Notes under the pieces: model-generated
Told to the model about the DNA's origin: nothing
The model's input: only the letters and a program-made list of their open reading frames with translations
The model's database searches: none
In this document: piece by piece, positions 8,674-17,725 of the stretch
Layout: every line of letters starts with the position of its first letter
Numbering within the stretch: the first letter of the stretch is position 1
Source: Alphaproteobacteria bacterium
GTDB taxonomy: Bacteria > Pseudomonadota > Alphaproteobacteria > Rhizobiales > Hyphomicrobiaceae
Length of the DNA: 64,000 bases
Assembly (NCBI GenBank): GCA_022600345.1
Contig: JAHZKP010000019.1
Location: forward strand, 1-64,000
Direction of reading: 5' to 3'
Translations under genes and position numbers: made by a program

Positions 8674-9558
8674 ATGATCTTGAAACGCGCATTCGCCCCT
8701 ATTCGCGCCTCCCTGGCAGCGGTTGCTGTCATGGGTGGGCTCACGGGCACGGCTCTCGCCGCCGGTGGTGGGGAAGCTCACATCCATCGCCACCACTGGT
8801 CGTTTGGCGGTATCACCGGCCAGTTCGACCGCAACCAGTTGCGTCGCGGCTTCCAGGTCTACCAGGAAGTCTGTGCGGCCTGTCACGGGCTGGAGCGGGT
8901 CCGCTTCCGCAACCTCGTCGAGCCCGGCGGCCCGGAATTCGACGAGGAAGCCGTCAAGGCGCTGGCGGCCGAGTGGCCAAACCAGATTGCCGATGGCCCC
9001 AACGATGAAGGCGAAATGTTTGAGCGCCCGGCAAAGCTCTCCGACATCATCAAGGGCCCCTACAAGAACGACAAGGAAGCCCGTGCCGCTCAAGGTGGCG
9101 CCCTGCCTCCCGACCTGTCGTTGACCACCCGCGCGCGCGGCGTTCACACCGACGCACCGTGGTATCAACATATCCCGATGATGGCCCGTGACATCTTCAC
9201 AGGTTATCAGGAAGGCGGTGCGGACTACCTTTATGCCCTCCTCACCGGCTACGCCGAGAAGCCTGAAGGCTTCCATCTGGCCGAAGGGATGAACTACAAC
9301 AAGTACTTCCCCGGCCAGCAGATCGCCATGGCCCAGCCGCTGGACGACGAAGGCTCGGTTGAGTACCAGGAAAACGCCGGCGCCAAGATGTCGCTCAAGC
9401 AGAACGCCGAGGACGTAACGGCCTTCCTGGCCTGGGCGGCCGATCCATCGCTCAACGCGCGCAAGCAGTTGGGCTGGAGCGTGATGATCTATCTGTTGAT
9501 CACCACCCTCCTGTTGTACTTCGCCAAGAAGAGCATCTGGCGCAACGTCAAGCACTAA
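8674..9558 (+). CDS. petC: Cytochrome c1 of the bc1 complex
   Basis: 294 residues with AAGGGGA upstream of the ATG. A Sec signal peptide (about 1-30, ending TALAA) leads into the c-type haem site C67-A-A-C70-H71. M219 in QQIAMAQPL is the expected sixth ligand. A single C-terminal membrane anchor (about 268-288) ends in basic KK. It accepts electrons from the Rieske centre and passes them to soluble or membrane cytochrome c. Last gene of petABC; a strong hairpin terminator follows 53 bp later. Confidence 0.96.
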   Translation: MILKRAFAPIRASLAAVAVMGGLTGTALAAGGGEAHIHRHHWSFGGITGQFDRNQLRRGFQVYQEVCAACHGLERVRFRNLVEPGGPEFDEEAVKALAAEWPNQIADGPNDEGEMFERPAKLSDIIKGPYKNDKEARAAQGGALPPDLSLTTRARGVHTDAPWYQHIPMMARDIFTGYQEGGADYLYALLTGYAEKPEGFHLAEGMNYNKYFPGQQIAMAQPLDDEGSVEYQENAGAKMSLKQNAEDVTAFLAWAADPSLNARKQLGWSVMIYLLITTLLLYFAKKSIWRNVKH

Positions 9559-9611
9559 GCCCAAACCGGCCCCATCCAGAAAGGTCGGGGCCAGATTACG
9601 GCAGATCCATC

Positions 9612-9643
9612 AAAAGGCCTCGCTTGCGGGGCCTTTTGTGTTT
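9612..9643 (+). terminator. Rho-independent terminator of petABC
   Basis: AAAAGGCCTCGC pairs with GCGGGGCCTTTT (one G-T pair) around a CTTG loop, then TTTTGTGTTT. This is a near-perfect hairpin of about eleven base pairs immediately after petC and before mtnP, so mtnP probably has its own promoter in the 50 bp that follow. Confidence 0.85.
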
Positions 9644-9692
9644 ATCCAGACCTAATGCGAACGAGCAAAATCACGAGTGAAGGCAAAAAGGC

Positions 9693-10568
9693 ATGACTCA
9701 GACGGTTCTCGGCATCATCGGCGGTAGCGGCTTCTACGACATGCCCGGCATGACGAATGCACAGTGGCGGCATATCGAAAGCCCATGGGGCCGGGCCTCC
9801 GATGAGGTCCTGTTCGCCGAAGTTGATGGCTTGCCGATCCGCTTCATGCCGCGTCACGGTCGTGGCCATAAGGTTCCCCCCTCAGGCATCAACTTCCGCG
9901 CCAACATCGATTGCCTGAAGCGCGCCGGCGTCACCGACCTATTGTCGATCTCCGCCTGTGGCTCCCTGAAAGAAGAACTCCCGCCTGGCCACTTCGTCGT
10001 CGTCGACCAGTTCATCGACCGCACCTTCGCGCGCGAAAAGAGCTTCTTTGGCGCCGGTTGCGTGGCTCATGTTTCTGTCGCCGAACCCATCAGCCCCGTT
10101 CTCGCCGATGCCCTTGAAACAGCCGCCCGCGCCGAGAATGTCGACGTCACGCGCGGCGGCTCATATCTTGTCATGGAGGGCCCGCAATTTTCCACCCGTG
10201 CCGAAAGCGAACTCTATCGCTCATGGGGTTGCTCGGTGATTGGCATGACCAACATGCCCGAAGCCAAACTCGCCCGCGAAGCTGAGATTTGCTATGCAAC
10301 GCTGGCCATGGTCACCGATTACGATTGCTGGCACACCGAGCACGACAACGTCGATGTCGCCTCCGTCATCGCCATCATGAAATCGAACACGGAAAAGGCC
10401 CAGCGCCTCGTCGCAAACCTAGCGCGTAACTTTCCCAAACAGCACCCCGCCTGCCCGATCGGCTCCGACCGCGCCCTCGACGTTGCCCTCATCACCGCCC
10501 CTGACGCCCGAGACCCCGCACTTCTGGCCAAGCTGGATGCTGTAGCCGGGCGCGTGTTGCACGGCTGA
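9693..10568 (+). CDS. mtnP: S-methyl-5'-thioadenosine phosphorylase
   Basis: 291 residues, usual length for bacterial/eukaryotic-type MTAP. Diagnostic segments include GIIGGSGFYD at the N-terminus, PRHGRGHKVPPS (phosphate-binding region), EGPQFSTRAES, and IGMTNMPEAKLAREAE, with DYDCWH near the end. It phosphorolyses methylthioadenosine to adenine and methylthioribose-1-phosphate in the methionine salvage pathway. It follows the pet operon, as I recall from many Rhizobiales; there an adenine phosphoribosyltransferase gene usually comes next, but here a glycosyltransferase does. Confidence 0.95.
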   Translation: MTQTVLGIIGGSGFYDMPGMTNAQWRHIESPWGRASDEVLFAEVDGLPIRFMPRHGRGHKVPPSGINFRANIDCLKRAGVTDLLSISACGSLKEELPPGHFVVVDQFIDRTFAREKSFFGAGCVAHVSVAEPISPVLADALETAARAENVDVTRGGSYLVMEGPQFSTRAESELYRSWGCSVIGMTNMPEAKLAREAEICYATLAMVTDYDCWHTEHDNVDVASVIAIMKSNTEKAQRLVANLARNFPKQHPACPIGSDRALDVALITAPDARDPALLAKLDAVAGRVLHG

Positions 10569-10643
10569 AAACGGGAATGCACGCAGAGCAACTGGCGTAA
10601 CAGGTCGTGCGCCCGCCCGAGCGTCACAAGAGGAAACTTTGAG

Positions 10644-11570
10644 ATGCTGGTCAGCGTCGTGATACCAGCCTTCGGACGGCCCGATACACTGCAATACGCG
10701 GTGACTTCGGCTGCCCGCCAAAGCGGCATTTCTCCCGCAGACCTCGAGATCATCGTCGTCGACGATGCCTCACCAACGCCAATAGAAATCCCTGCCGGAT
10801 TCGAGAATGCCAGACTCATCAGGCTGGAGAAAAACGCAGGAGCCGGAGGCGCCAGAAACGCCGGCATCAAGGCGAGCCGGGGCGAATACGTCGCTTTTCT
10901 GGATTCTGATGATGCCTGGATGCCCGGCAAACTTGCCAGCCAACTAGCCTTGATTGAGGGGTTGGCCGCGGATAACGACCTGTCAAAAGTCGTCACCGCC
11001 TGTGGTTTCTATATGCCCAATCGCCGCGATGGCTCGCTTGAACTGCGCATCCCATTGGAAGCCTCGACCCGCATTGAATTCGCCGGTGGTTGCTGGATGT
11101 GCCCAGGTACGACCTTCTTCGCGCACCGCTCCGTATTCGATCGTGTGGGCGTATTCGATACGCGGTTTCGCCGTCTGGAAGACTATGAGTGGATGCTGCG
11201 CTTTGCTGCCGATGGCGGTCGGCTTGCCGTTACCAGTTACGCTGGTGCCGTCATTGCGCCCTCCGGCCACCCCAAGGAAAAACCCATCCTTGAGGCCGTC
11301 GGCCTGATCCGCAAATTGGTTCGCGAGGAAAACTACCTCGACCTGACCGCCGCCCAACGCCACCAGATGGAAAGCTACCTTGAACTGGAATTGACAGCCG
11401 CCTGTCTTGGCGAAGGCAAACGCATTCCCGCAGCGTTTCATTTGGCCAGGTCACTTTATCGGCAGCCCCGGCTGACGGGGTCGACGCGAGACTTCTGGAC
11501 TCGTAGCAACGATGTGCCTGGCGATGTTTTGCAGACCTATCGTGAACTGGTGGAATTGTCGGAGGTATAG
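10644..11570 (+). CDS. Family 2 glycosyltransferase (GT-A fold)
   Basis: 308 residues, AGAGGAAAC before the ATG. It begins MLVSVVIPAFGRPDTLQYAV, the GT2 opening, with VVDDAS (nucleotide-sugar site near residue 40), NAGAGGARNAGI, and the DXD-like FLDSDDAW near residue 90. The later RRLEDYEWMLRF supplies the acceptor-side ED motif. A cytoplasmic enzyme adding one sugar to a glycan is expected; donor and linkage cannot be read. It opens the glycan island and is separated from mtnP by only 75 bp. Confidence 0.88.
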   Translation: MLVSVVIPAFGRPDTLQYAVTSAARQSGISPADLEIIVVDDASPTPIEIPAGFENARLIRLEKNAGAGGARNAGIKASRGEYVAFLDSDDAWMPGKLASQLALIEGLAADNDLSKVVTACGFYMPNRRDGSLELRIPLEASTRIEFAGGCWMCPGTTFFAHRSVFDRVGVFDTRFRRLEDYEWMLRFAADGGRLAVTSYAGAVIAPSGHPKEKPILEAVGLIRKLVREENYLDLTAAQRHQMESYLELELTAACLGEGKRIPAAFHLARSLYRQPRLTGSTRDFWTRSNDVPGDVLQTYRELVELSEV

Positions 11571-11699
11571 GAAGATGTTCGCGGGCTGTTGGTTGGGGTG
11601 CACTTGCTTGGCTGACAACGTGTTGGGACAGGCTCAAAGCAAGACACGCTTCACAGCCAGGCTACATGGCATGGGTAAGCGCGATTAAGGTAAGAACCG

Positions 11700-12581
11700 A
11701 TGCGGCTTTCGGTGTTCGTAACATCCTACAACCAGAAGCACCTCTTGCCTGTCGCCATCGACAGCATTTTGGCCCAGACGCGTCCGGCCGATGAGATCGT
11801 TATTGTTGATGATGCCTCAAGCGACGGGTCCCAGGACTTGATCCGCTCCTATGAAGCAGCCCATCCCGGCATCGTTCGGCCGGTCCTCCACGAGCGCAAC
11901 ACCGGCGTCGCACAGGCGCGCATAGATGCGCTCAACAAAGTGACCGGCGATTCTGTCACCTACGTCGACGGAGACGACCGCTTCTTGCCTGAAAAACTGG
12001 AGTTGGAGGAACGCGCACTCGTTGCCAACCCACGCGCGGGCATCGCCTTTTCAAACAACCGATACCAGACCTACGATTTGGCGCAGACGGTATCGACCTG
12101 GATTGAAAACGAACCGGTTCCCCAGGGCGACGTGTTTTTCGAAACCTTCACGCGAAGCTTTCCCAAACGCAGCTTGTTTCGCATGGAAATGGTACGCACA
12201 GCCGAATGGCGACGGATCGGTTTTCATGACCCCAACCTCAATATCTACGAAGACTTCGATATGCGCATCCGGCTGACCAAACAATTGAAGGCGGTCTACG
12301 TGGATGCCATGACCGCCGAAATCCGCAGCCACCAGATGGGCCTGTCAAAGTCGGCAGGCGAGCGCCATATCGCCTGCCTGCGCTATGTCTATGACAAGAA
12401 CCTTCACTTGACTGACGACCTCGACCCGCCAAAACGCAAGGCAGCGCGCCGCGCGCTGGCCGGTTGGATCAGCCGGGTTGGCGCGCGTGCCACTCTCGAT
12501 GCGCTTCAACAGGGCCGACCGATGACGGCGGTAAAATGCGGGCTGGGCACCGGGCGCATGTTGCTGGGGAGGCTGCTTTGA
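11700..12581 (+). CDS. Family 2 glycosyltransferase
   Basis: 293 residues, AAGGTAAG upstream of the ATG. It opens MRLSVFVTSYNQKHLLPVAI; IVDDASSDGS and the metal-binding YVDGDDRFLPEKL follow, then NIYEDFDMRIRL as acceptor-side ED motif. The end overlaps the start of the next gene (TTGA), so the sulfotransferase that follows is probably translationally coupled and may act on the product of this enzyme. The 129-bp gap before it holds nothing I recognise. Confidence 0.88.
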   Translation: MRLSVFVTSYNQKHLLPVAIDSILAQTRPADEIVIVDDASSDGSQDLIRSYEAAHPGIVRPVLHERNTGVAQARIDALNKVTGDSVTYVDGDDRFLPEKLELEERALVANPRAGIAFSNNRYQTYDLAQTVSTWIENEPVPQGDVFFETFTRSFPKRSLFRMEMVRTAEWRRIGFHDPNLNIYEDFDMRIRLTKQLKAVYVDAMTAEIRSHQMGLSKSAGERHIACLRYVYDKNLHLTDDLDPPKRKAARRALAGWISRVGARATLDALQQGRPMTAVKCGLGTGRMLLGRLL

Positions 12582-13579
12582 ACACTCAACAACTGACCCC
12601 GGTGTTTCTCATTTCCTTGCCGCGCTCGGGCTCAACATTGTTGCAAAAACTGCTGGCGACCAGCCCGGAGTTCGCAACCACCAGCGAACCCTGGATTGCC
12701 TTGCCGATAGCCTATATGCGTCGTCGCTCTGGCGTCGCCACGGAATATTGGCAAGACTCATCAGCCGATGCGCTTGACGATATTGCCAGCCAGCTCCCCG
12801 GCGGCGAGGCTGAATTCCAGTCGATCCAATCCGACATGATCCGCCAGGTCTATGCCCGGCTTTCAGCGGGCAACACGAATGCCCGCTACTTCCTCGACAA
12901 AACCCCGCGCTACTACCTGATCACCGATTTCCTCAGCGAAGCCTTCCCCGATGCCCGTTTCATCTTCTTATTCCGAAATCCGCTAGATGTGGTCTCGTCG
13001 ATCCTTTCCACCTGGCACAAGGATACGTTTTCACCCCACCTGCGTTCCAATGATATTGATATCTGGCGCGGCCCCGAACTGATGGCGACAGGGTATGCAG
13101 CACAAAAGAAGCGCTCCCTTCGCATCGACTACGAAACCCTCGTGCAAAATCCGCAAGCCGTCCTCGACCGCGTTACAAACTTCCTCAACCTGAGCGAAAT
13201 TCCCAACGATGCTCTCGACGCTTTTCAAAAGATCGAGTTCGAAGGCCGCTTGGGCGACCCGACGGGCGGCACGAAATACGACGGCGTGGCCGGCCATTCG
13301 GTGGAAAAATTTAAGCGGTCAGCATTGAACCCCTATCGAAAAGCGTTCTTTAAATCATACGTGAAAGCGCTGCCAGGCTCGGTCATCGAGGCCTTCCAAT
13401 TGAACCGGAAAGATCTCCTTGCGCATATTTCGCAAGCCCCATCATCGACCAGCGGCCTGCTGCGGGATCTGGTCGGCATCAACTGGTATCGGCTGTCGAA
13501 AAGCGTCCACCAACTTCATTTGGCACCCGGCCTCAGCCCGCTTGCCAAGGCGGACCGAAAAGGCCGGCAACTGGGCTGA
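12578..13579 (+). CDS. PAPS-dependent sulfotransferase (Sulfotransfer_3-like)
   Basis: 333 residues from a TTG at 12578 that overlaps the previous stop (TTGA) and follows GGGGAGG at good spacing; a longer in-frame reading upstream lies inside the glycosyltransferase gene and is rejected. The 5'-phosphosulfate loop is PRSGSTLLQKLL (about residues 14-25). The 3'-phosphate motif is FLFRNPLDVVSSIL. GVAGHSVEKFKR near residue 240 resembles the GxxG C-terminal PAPS-binding patch. It should transfer sulfate from PAPS to a sugar hydroxyl. Convergent with the next sulfotransferase gene. Confidence 0.85.
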   Translation: MNTQQLTPVFLISLPRSGSTLLQKLLATSPEFATTSEPWIALPIAYMRRRSGVATEYWQDSSADALDDIASQLPGGEAEFQSIQSDMIRQVYARLSAGNTNARYFLDKTPRYYLITDFLSEAFPDARFIFLFRNPLDVVSSILSTWHKDTFSPHLRSNDIDIWRGPELMATGYAAQKKRSLRIDYETLVQNPQAVLDRVTNFLNLSEIPNDALDAFQKIEFEGRLGDPTGGTKYDGVAGHSVEKFKRSALNPYRKAFFKSYVKALPGSVIEAFQLNRKDLLAHISQAPSSTSGLLRDLVGINWYRLSKSVHQLHLAPGLSPLAKADRKGRQLG

Positions 13580-13660
13580 GGCCTGGCTCTGCCAAGATGC
13601 CGCAAAGGATCAGTTTAACTTCGGAAACTGTAACGTCGCCCCCGCAGCAATCCGGTTCCG

Positions 13661-14584
13661 CTATTGCTTGTTGAGGTAGCGTGAAATGCGCGGCAATAAT
13701 CGCTTTGATGGTGGGAGCCGGGCGGGTTTCGCAAGCGGATCGAGCGGAGCTGCGGGCACCGAGCGATAGGTCGATTTGGCAAAGTCGTAAATCGCGTAAG
13801 CCAGCGGATTGAGTTCTACAAATTGTTCCCGATAGCCCGGCGGCACGTCCTCATCGCGCGGTGCGATATTCGAATGGGCCGCCCGTGGGTTTGCCTGTCC
13901 CAGTATGGTTGCCAACGCCCCGATGCTGTGGGAGATATCTTCCATGATACCCACGTAAAGATAGCGCTCACGCAGCATTTCCGCGCAGTTATCAACGGTC
14001 AGTTCAGGTGGAAAATACCCCGGCAAGTAGCTGCGCTTGCGCTTGGTCAGGAAGGCTTCCAGGCTCTCGAACTCGGCTTCATCGCGTGGCGCGCCCTTTC
14101 GATAAAGCGGCCCGCCGCCCAACAATCTTTTGGCATAAAAGTAATTCGACAAATGTAGGTCGAAGGGCTCGCGAATGATGGTGATGAATTGATCCACCTC
14201 CGGATAGTAGGTATCCGGCCCGCGCTTCAAGCGGTGATTGAAGTGCCCGTGGATACAGATGGGGATCTGCCCGGCGCTCGACAGGTCGTGCTGGACCGGC
14301 GGCGTGTCGCGCTTCTCATCGGCGTAATGCTCGAAATAACCACGCCCGAACCAGAATTCCAACAGCGTGCGAACTGACGTGCCCGCGCACTTGGGGACGT
14401 GGATAGACACCAGCGGTTTCGTTGGATCGTAGGTCTTGCTGAGCGAAGTAATGGTCCTATTCCCGGTGTTCGGAATTGATCGGCAACTTGATGCCGCAGT
14501 CCTGCGGCCGGGCAACCAGGACGCAACGGCCCTGACCGCAATTCGAATAGTCAGCTCTCTCCGGAACCGAATTTGGTGGCCCAC
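13661..14584 (-). CDS. Sulfotransferase-like protein (Sulfotransfer_2 type)
   Basis: Open for 307 residues from GTG 14584. The recognisable protein starts near residue 55 at LVSIHVPKCAGTSVRTLLEFW, which carries the 5'-PAPS loop. ITIIREPFDLHLSNYFYAKR is the 3'-phosphate motif with Arg and Ser. HVPKCAGTS is typical of the Golgi-type carbohydrate sulfotransferase group. The start is unclear: GTG 14584 overlaps the upstream gene by 34 bp, TTG 14515 is possible, and a rare ATT at about 14451 follows AGGA directly. Ends convergently with the other sulfotransferase 81 bp away. Confidence 0.78.
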   Translation of the reverse strand: MGHQIRFRRELTIRIAVRAVASWLPGRRTAASSCRSIPNTGNRTITSLSKTYDPTKPLVSIHVPKCAGTSVRTLLEFWFGRGYFEHYADEKRDTPPVQHDLSSAGQIPICIHGHFNHRLKRGPDTYYPEVDQFITIIREPFDLHLSNYFYAKRLLGGGPLYRKGAPRDEAEFESLEAFLTKRKRSYLPGYFPPELTVDNCAEMLRERYLYVGIMEDISHSIGALATILGQANPRAAHSNIAPRDEDVPPGYREQFVELNPLAYAIYDFAKSTYRSVPAAPLDPLAKPARLPPSKRLLPRISRYLNKQ

Positions 14585-15471
14585 GACGACACACGTTTGA
14601 TACGGCCGGCCACCCGGCTGGATATGGTGTTTTCCTCAGCCCGTGCCAGCGATGCCCGATTGGCTGCCAGTAGCGGGCGATAGAAGATCCGGTTTTCCGG
14701 TTTCACAACCTCCCTCCAGGTTGGATAGAAGCGGTCCATGATGTCACCGCAATGGCGCTCGAAAGCTTCTAGCTGAGAAGGCGTCCACTCGGTCCAATGG
14801 TAGGGAGCCGATTTAGCCGTATTGGCAACAGTCTCTCCTCGCGCCGGTGCATCAAGGCCCAGCCATTGAAACACCTCGCCGGACTGCTCGGACAGATCTT
14901 CCAGGCGGACGGTTTTGATTTTATCCGTCCCCATCTGTGACGTGGCCTTGGAAATGGTTCGGTTGATCTCGCCCCAATACCAGCAGATCTTTTCGAACCG
15001 TTCCATCGCCTCCCATTCTTCAGCGGGTACCAAGCCCAGCCGGTCACCGCGAAGCCGGCCGTCGATCCACATCCGCTCTATCGGCGGGCAGTCCTCATAG
15101 CGAGAATGGTTTTCCGAATGCCCGGTGTACCATTGCTTTTGCATCGCAGAGCCGACCATATCCATGCCGTTGCGGACCAGCCAGATGTAGCGCGCATCAG
15201 CAAACAGCTCTTCGAGAACGGCAACGATCAGCGACAGGTTTTGATTGGATTCAACATAGGTCTTGCCCTCAGGCGCTTGCCGGCTTTCGCGAACAATTTC
15301 TCGTACCGTTTCGTGCGAAACCTCGCCATAAGCATAGCCGGAAGCTTCCAGTACCAGTTCCGGCGGCGCTTCGTGAACCGCATGCACGCTTTCCAGTCCC
15401 TGGAAGAGCCGGGCCAACGTCATGGTCCCCGATCGCCCGGTACTCAGGATAAATACATGCTCCGACGTCAT
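14551..15471 (-). CDS. Sulfotransferase
   Basis: 306 residues from ATG 15471, chosen because GGAGAGCG lies just before it; a GTG at 15483 is the alternative. The 5'-PAPS loop is FILSTGRSGTMTLARLF near residue 10 and the 3' motif is YIWLVRNGMDMVGSAMQK near residue 115. KTVRLEDLSEQSGEVFQWLG matches the helix and loop after the core in bacterial sulfotransferases. Third of four sulfotransferases in this island, different enough in sequence from the others to suggest a separate acceptor. Confidence 0.85.
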   Translation of the reverse strand: MTSEHVFILSTGRSGTMTLARLFQGLESVHAVHEAPPELVLEASGYAYGEVSHETVREIVRESRQAPEGKTYVESNQNLSLIVAVLEELFADARYIWLVRNGMDMVGSAMQKQWYTGHSENHSRYEDCPPIERMWIDGRLRGDRLGLVPAEEWEAMERFEKICWYWGEINRTISKATSQMGTDKIKTVRLEDLSEQSGEVFQWLGLDAPARGETVANTAKSAPYHWTEWTPSQLEAFERHCGDIMDRFYPTWREVVKPENRIFYRPLLAANRASLARAEENTISSRVAGRIKRVSSWATKFGSGES

Positions 15472-15523
15472 CTCGCTCTCCACTTGGCGGTCCTGCCCGG
15501 ATCATAGCCCAACACAATGTCGC

Positions 15524-16447
15524 CTAATCCCGCCCCGGCTGCGCCTCGGAATGCTGCCCCCGCAACCGGCGCCAGACCAACAAGGCTTTGGCAGTGCAAA
15601 CGGGCTGGGAAACAACACCGCCGACCAGATCCCCAACAGCACCCAATCGCGATTGACCTTCTGCCAGCCCAGCCCGTCCCAAGGCCCGCATGAGTCGCAG
15701 TTTTGTCACTTCAATCGTCCGCAGCAATTGCAGCGCTTCGCTCCAATCATCATTGCCGGAGGCCTCCGCCGTCAAACGGTCAACCATGTCGATATGCGCC
15801 CGCCATAGTTTTTCCGCCGTCCCCGAATTGCCCGCCAGCGTCGCCGATCCGGCATGCTGCCGGTAGGCGTAAACCGGAGCGCGAGTTTGCGCAAATCGCA
15901 ACCCCCTGGCCACTGCGCGCAACAACCAGACCCGGTCGGCGGCAAGCGGAAAGTCCAGGTCGAATGGTCCAACGCGTTCGAAAGCATTGCGGCGAAAGAA
16001 CCGGGCATTGATGGCCGGCACGCCAAACATCAGACCCCGATACCCCGGCGCGTGGCCCGGCGCGTAGATTTCATCGCCCAGCGATCCGTCTGCCTCCATG
16101 GTCAAATAGGCCCCGGTCGCTACATCGACAGCCTCATCTGCCATCAGCCGAGCCCCTTCCAAGAGCGCACCCGGCATCAACTTGTCGTCGGCGTTTAGAA
16201 TGCAGATAACATCGCCGGTTGCCATCGAGATCGCCCGGTTCATGCCATCGTAAATACCGCGATCACGCCGCCGGTCGACAATCAGGTGGGGGAAGGAGGC
16301 GAGCACTTCTGTGGTGTTATCTGTCGAGTTGGCATCGGCCACGATGTGCTCGAAATCGACCCCTCCTTCCTGATCGCGGGCGCTCACAATCGCCTCGCCG
16401 ATGAAGTCGCCGGAATTGTAGCTCGTTGTAACAACCGAAATCTTCAA
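15524..16447 (-). CDS. Family 2 glycosyltransferase
   Basis: 307 residues from a TTG at 16447 that overlaps the gmd stop as [24 protein letters not shown], then [21 protein letters not shown] and the DXD-like [11 protein letters not shown] mark it as GT2 of the WcaA-type group. Coupling to gmd suggests that it uses, or works beside, a GDP-mannose-derived sugar; GDP-fucose is the obvious candidate donor but the sequence does not prove it. Confidence 0.87.
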   Translation of the reverse strand: MKISVVTTSYNSGDFIGEAIVSARDQEGGVDFEHIVADANSTDNTTEVLASFPHLIVDRRRDRGIYDGMNRAISMATGDVICILNADDKLMPGALLEGARLMADEAVDVATGAYLTMEADGSLGDEIYAPGHAPGYRGLMFGVPAINARFFRRNAFERVGPFDLDFPLAADRVWLLRAVARGLRFAQTRAPVYAYRQHAGSATLAGNSGTAEKLWRAHIDMVDRLTAEASGNDDWSEALQLLRTIEVTKLRLMRALGRAGLAEGQSRLGAVGDLVGGVVSQPVCTAKALLVWRRLRGQHSEAQPGRD

Positions 16448-17511
16448 TTCGGCCCCCGGTCGGGCGCTTGATTGCTACGCCTCAAATCCGAATCCACCAT
16501 CATCTCGACAAGCTCTTGAAAATTGACGCGCGGCGTCCATCCCAACTCGCGCTTGGCCTTGCTGGCGTCTCCCAACAGCAGATCGACTTCGGTCGGCCGG
16601 TAGTAGCGCGGGTCGATCTCAATCAGCACATCGCCTGTGGCACTGTTGATACCCCTCTCAGCCTCCGCCTCACCACGCCACTCGATATCGATGTCGACAA
16701 CCTTGAAGGCGGCCTCGACAAATTCGCGCACGGTATGGGTTTCACCCGTCGCCAGCACGAAGTCATCGGGCTTGTCGTGCTGCATGATCAGCCACATGCC
16801 CTCGACATAGTCCTTGGCGAAGCCCCAGTCGCGCTTGGCATCCATATTGCCCAGATAAAGCTTATCCTGTTTGCCATGCACGATTGCCGCAACCGCCCTC
16901 GTGATCTTGCGGGTGACAAAGGTCTCGCCCCGCGTCGGCCCTTCGTGGTTGAACAAAATCCCATTGCTGGCAAACAACCCGTAAGCTTCGCGGTAGTTGA
17001 CGGTGACCCAGTAGGCATAAAGTTTGGCGGCCGCATAAGGCGAGCGCGGGTAAAACGGCGTGCTCTCGCTTTGCGGAACTTCCTGCGCCTTACCGTAAAG
17101 TTCAGAAGTGGAGGCCTGATAAAACCGGCAACTGTCTTCCAGCCGCAAGATCCGGATCGCCTCCAGCAACCGCAACGTTCCAAGCGCGTCTGAATTCGCA
17201 GTGTACTCGGGCGTCTCGAAACTGACCGCGACGTGGCTTTGGGCGGCCAGATTGTAGATTTCGGTTGGCTGGGTTTCCTGGATCAGCCGAATGAGATTGG
17301 AGGAATCGGTCAGGTCGCCGTAGTGCAACGTAAAGCGGCCATCTGAGACATGCGGGTCCTGATAGAGATGGTCGACCCGTTCAGTGTTGATCAGCGAGGA
17401 GCGGCGCTTGACGCCATGGACTTCGTAACCCTTTTCGAGCAGGAACTCCGAAAGGTACGCGCCATCCTGGCCGGTCGCGCCGGTAATAAGAGCAACGCGT
17501 CTTTCTGCCAT
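16444..17511 (-). CDS. gmd: GDP-mannose 4,6-dehydratase
   Basis: 355 residues from ATG 17511 (an upstream TTG at 17514 is open). Extended SDR: NAD(P) loop GATGQDG at 11-17, catalytic T135 and E137 in ASTSELYG, Y159xxxK163 in [12 protein letters not shown], and [12 protein letters not shown]. It makes GDP-4-keto-6-deoxymannose, the substrate for the GDP-fucose synthase encoded just upstream on the same strand. The usual NHESPRRGE reads NHEGPTRGE here, a mild substitution next to the cofactor loop. The 214-bp gap upstream probably carries its promoter. Confidence 0.95.
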   Translation of the reverse strand: MAERRVALITGATGQDGAYLSEFLLEKGYEVHGVKRRSSLINTERVDHLYQDPHVSDGRFTLHYGDLTDSSNLIRLIQETQPTEIYNLAAQSHVAVSFETPEYTANSDALGTLRLLEAIRILRLEDSCRFYQASTSELYGKAQEVPQSESTPFYPRSPYAAAKLYAYWVTVNYREAYGLFASNGILFNHEGPTRGETFVTRKITRAVAAIVHGKQDKLYLGNMDAKRDWGFAKDYVEGMWLIMQHDKPDDFVLATGETHTVREFVEAAFKVVDIDIEWRGEAEAERGINSATGDVLIEIDPRYYRPTEVDLLLGDASKAKRELGWTPRVNFQELVEMMVDSDLRRSNQAPDRGPN

Positions 17512-17725
17512 CAAATCTGGTCCTCGTTCGATTTCAGTCGGATATGTATATGGCTGGTGCTATCAGATACCAAGCCCCTGCCGCTTCAAGCTGCGACCAT
17601 AGGCGCAAGCGTCATCGGTCCGCCCCTAAACTAACCCCGCATCGCCCCCTGTGAGAAAGGCAGGTGAGGCACGTTCGCCAAGGTGCGTTCACGACCTTCA
17701 GGCACTGGCGATACCGTCGCGGGCG

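Noticed and set aside
12464-12577. Upstream extension of the first sulfotransferase
   Set aside because: The extra residues lie inside the preceding gene; TTG 12578 has the ribosome site and the domain begins directly after it.
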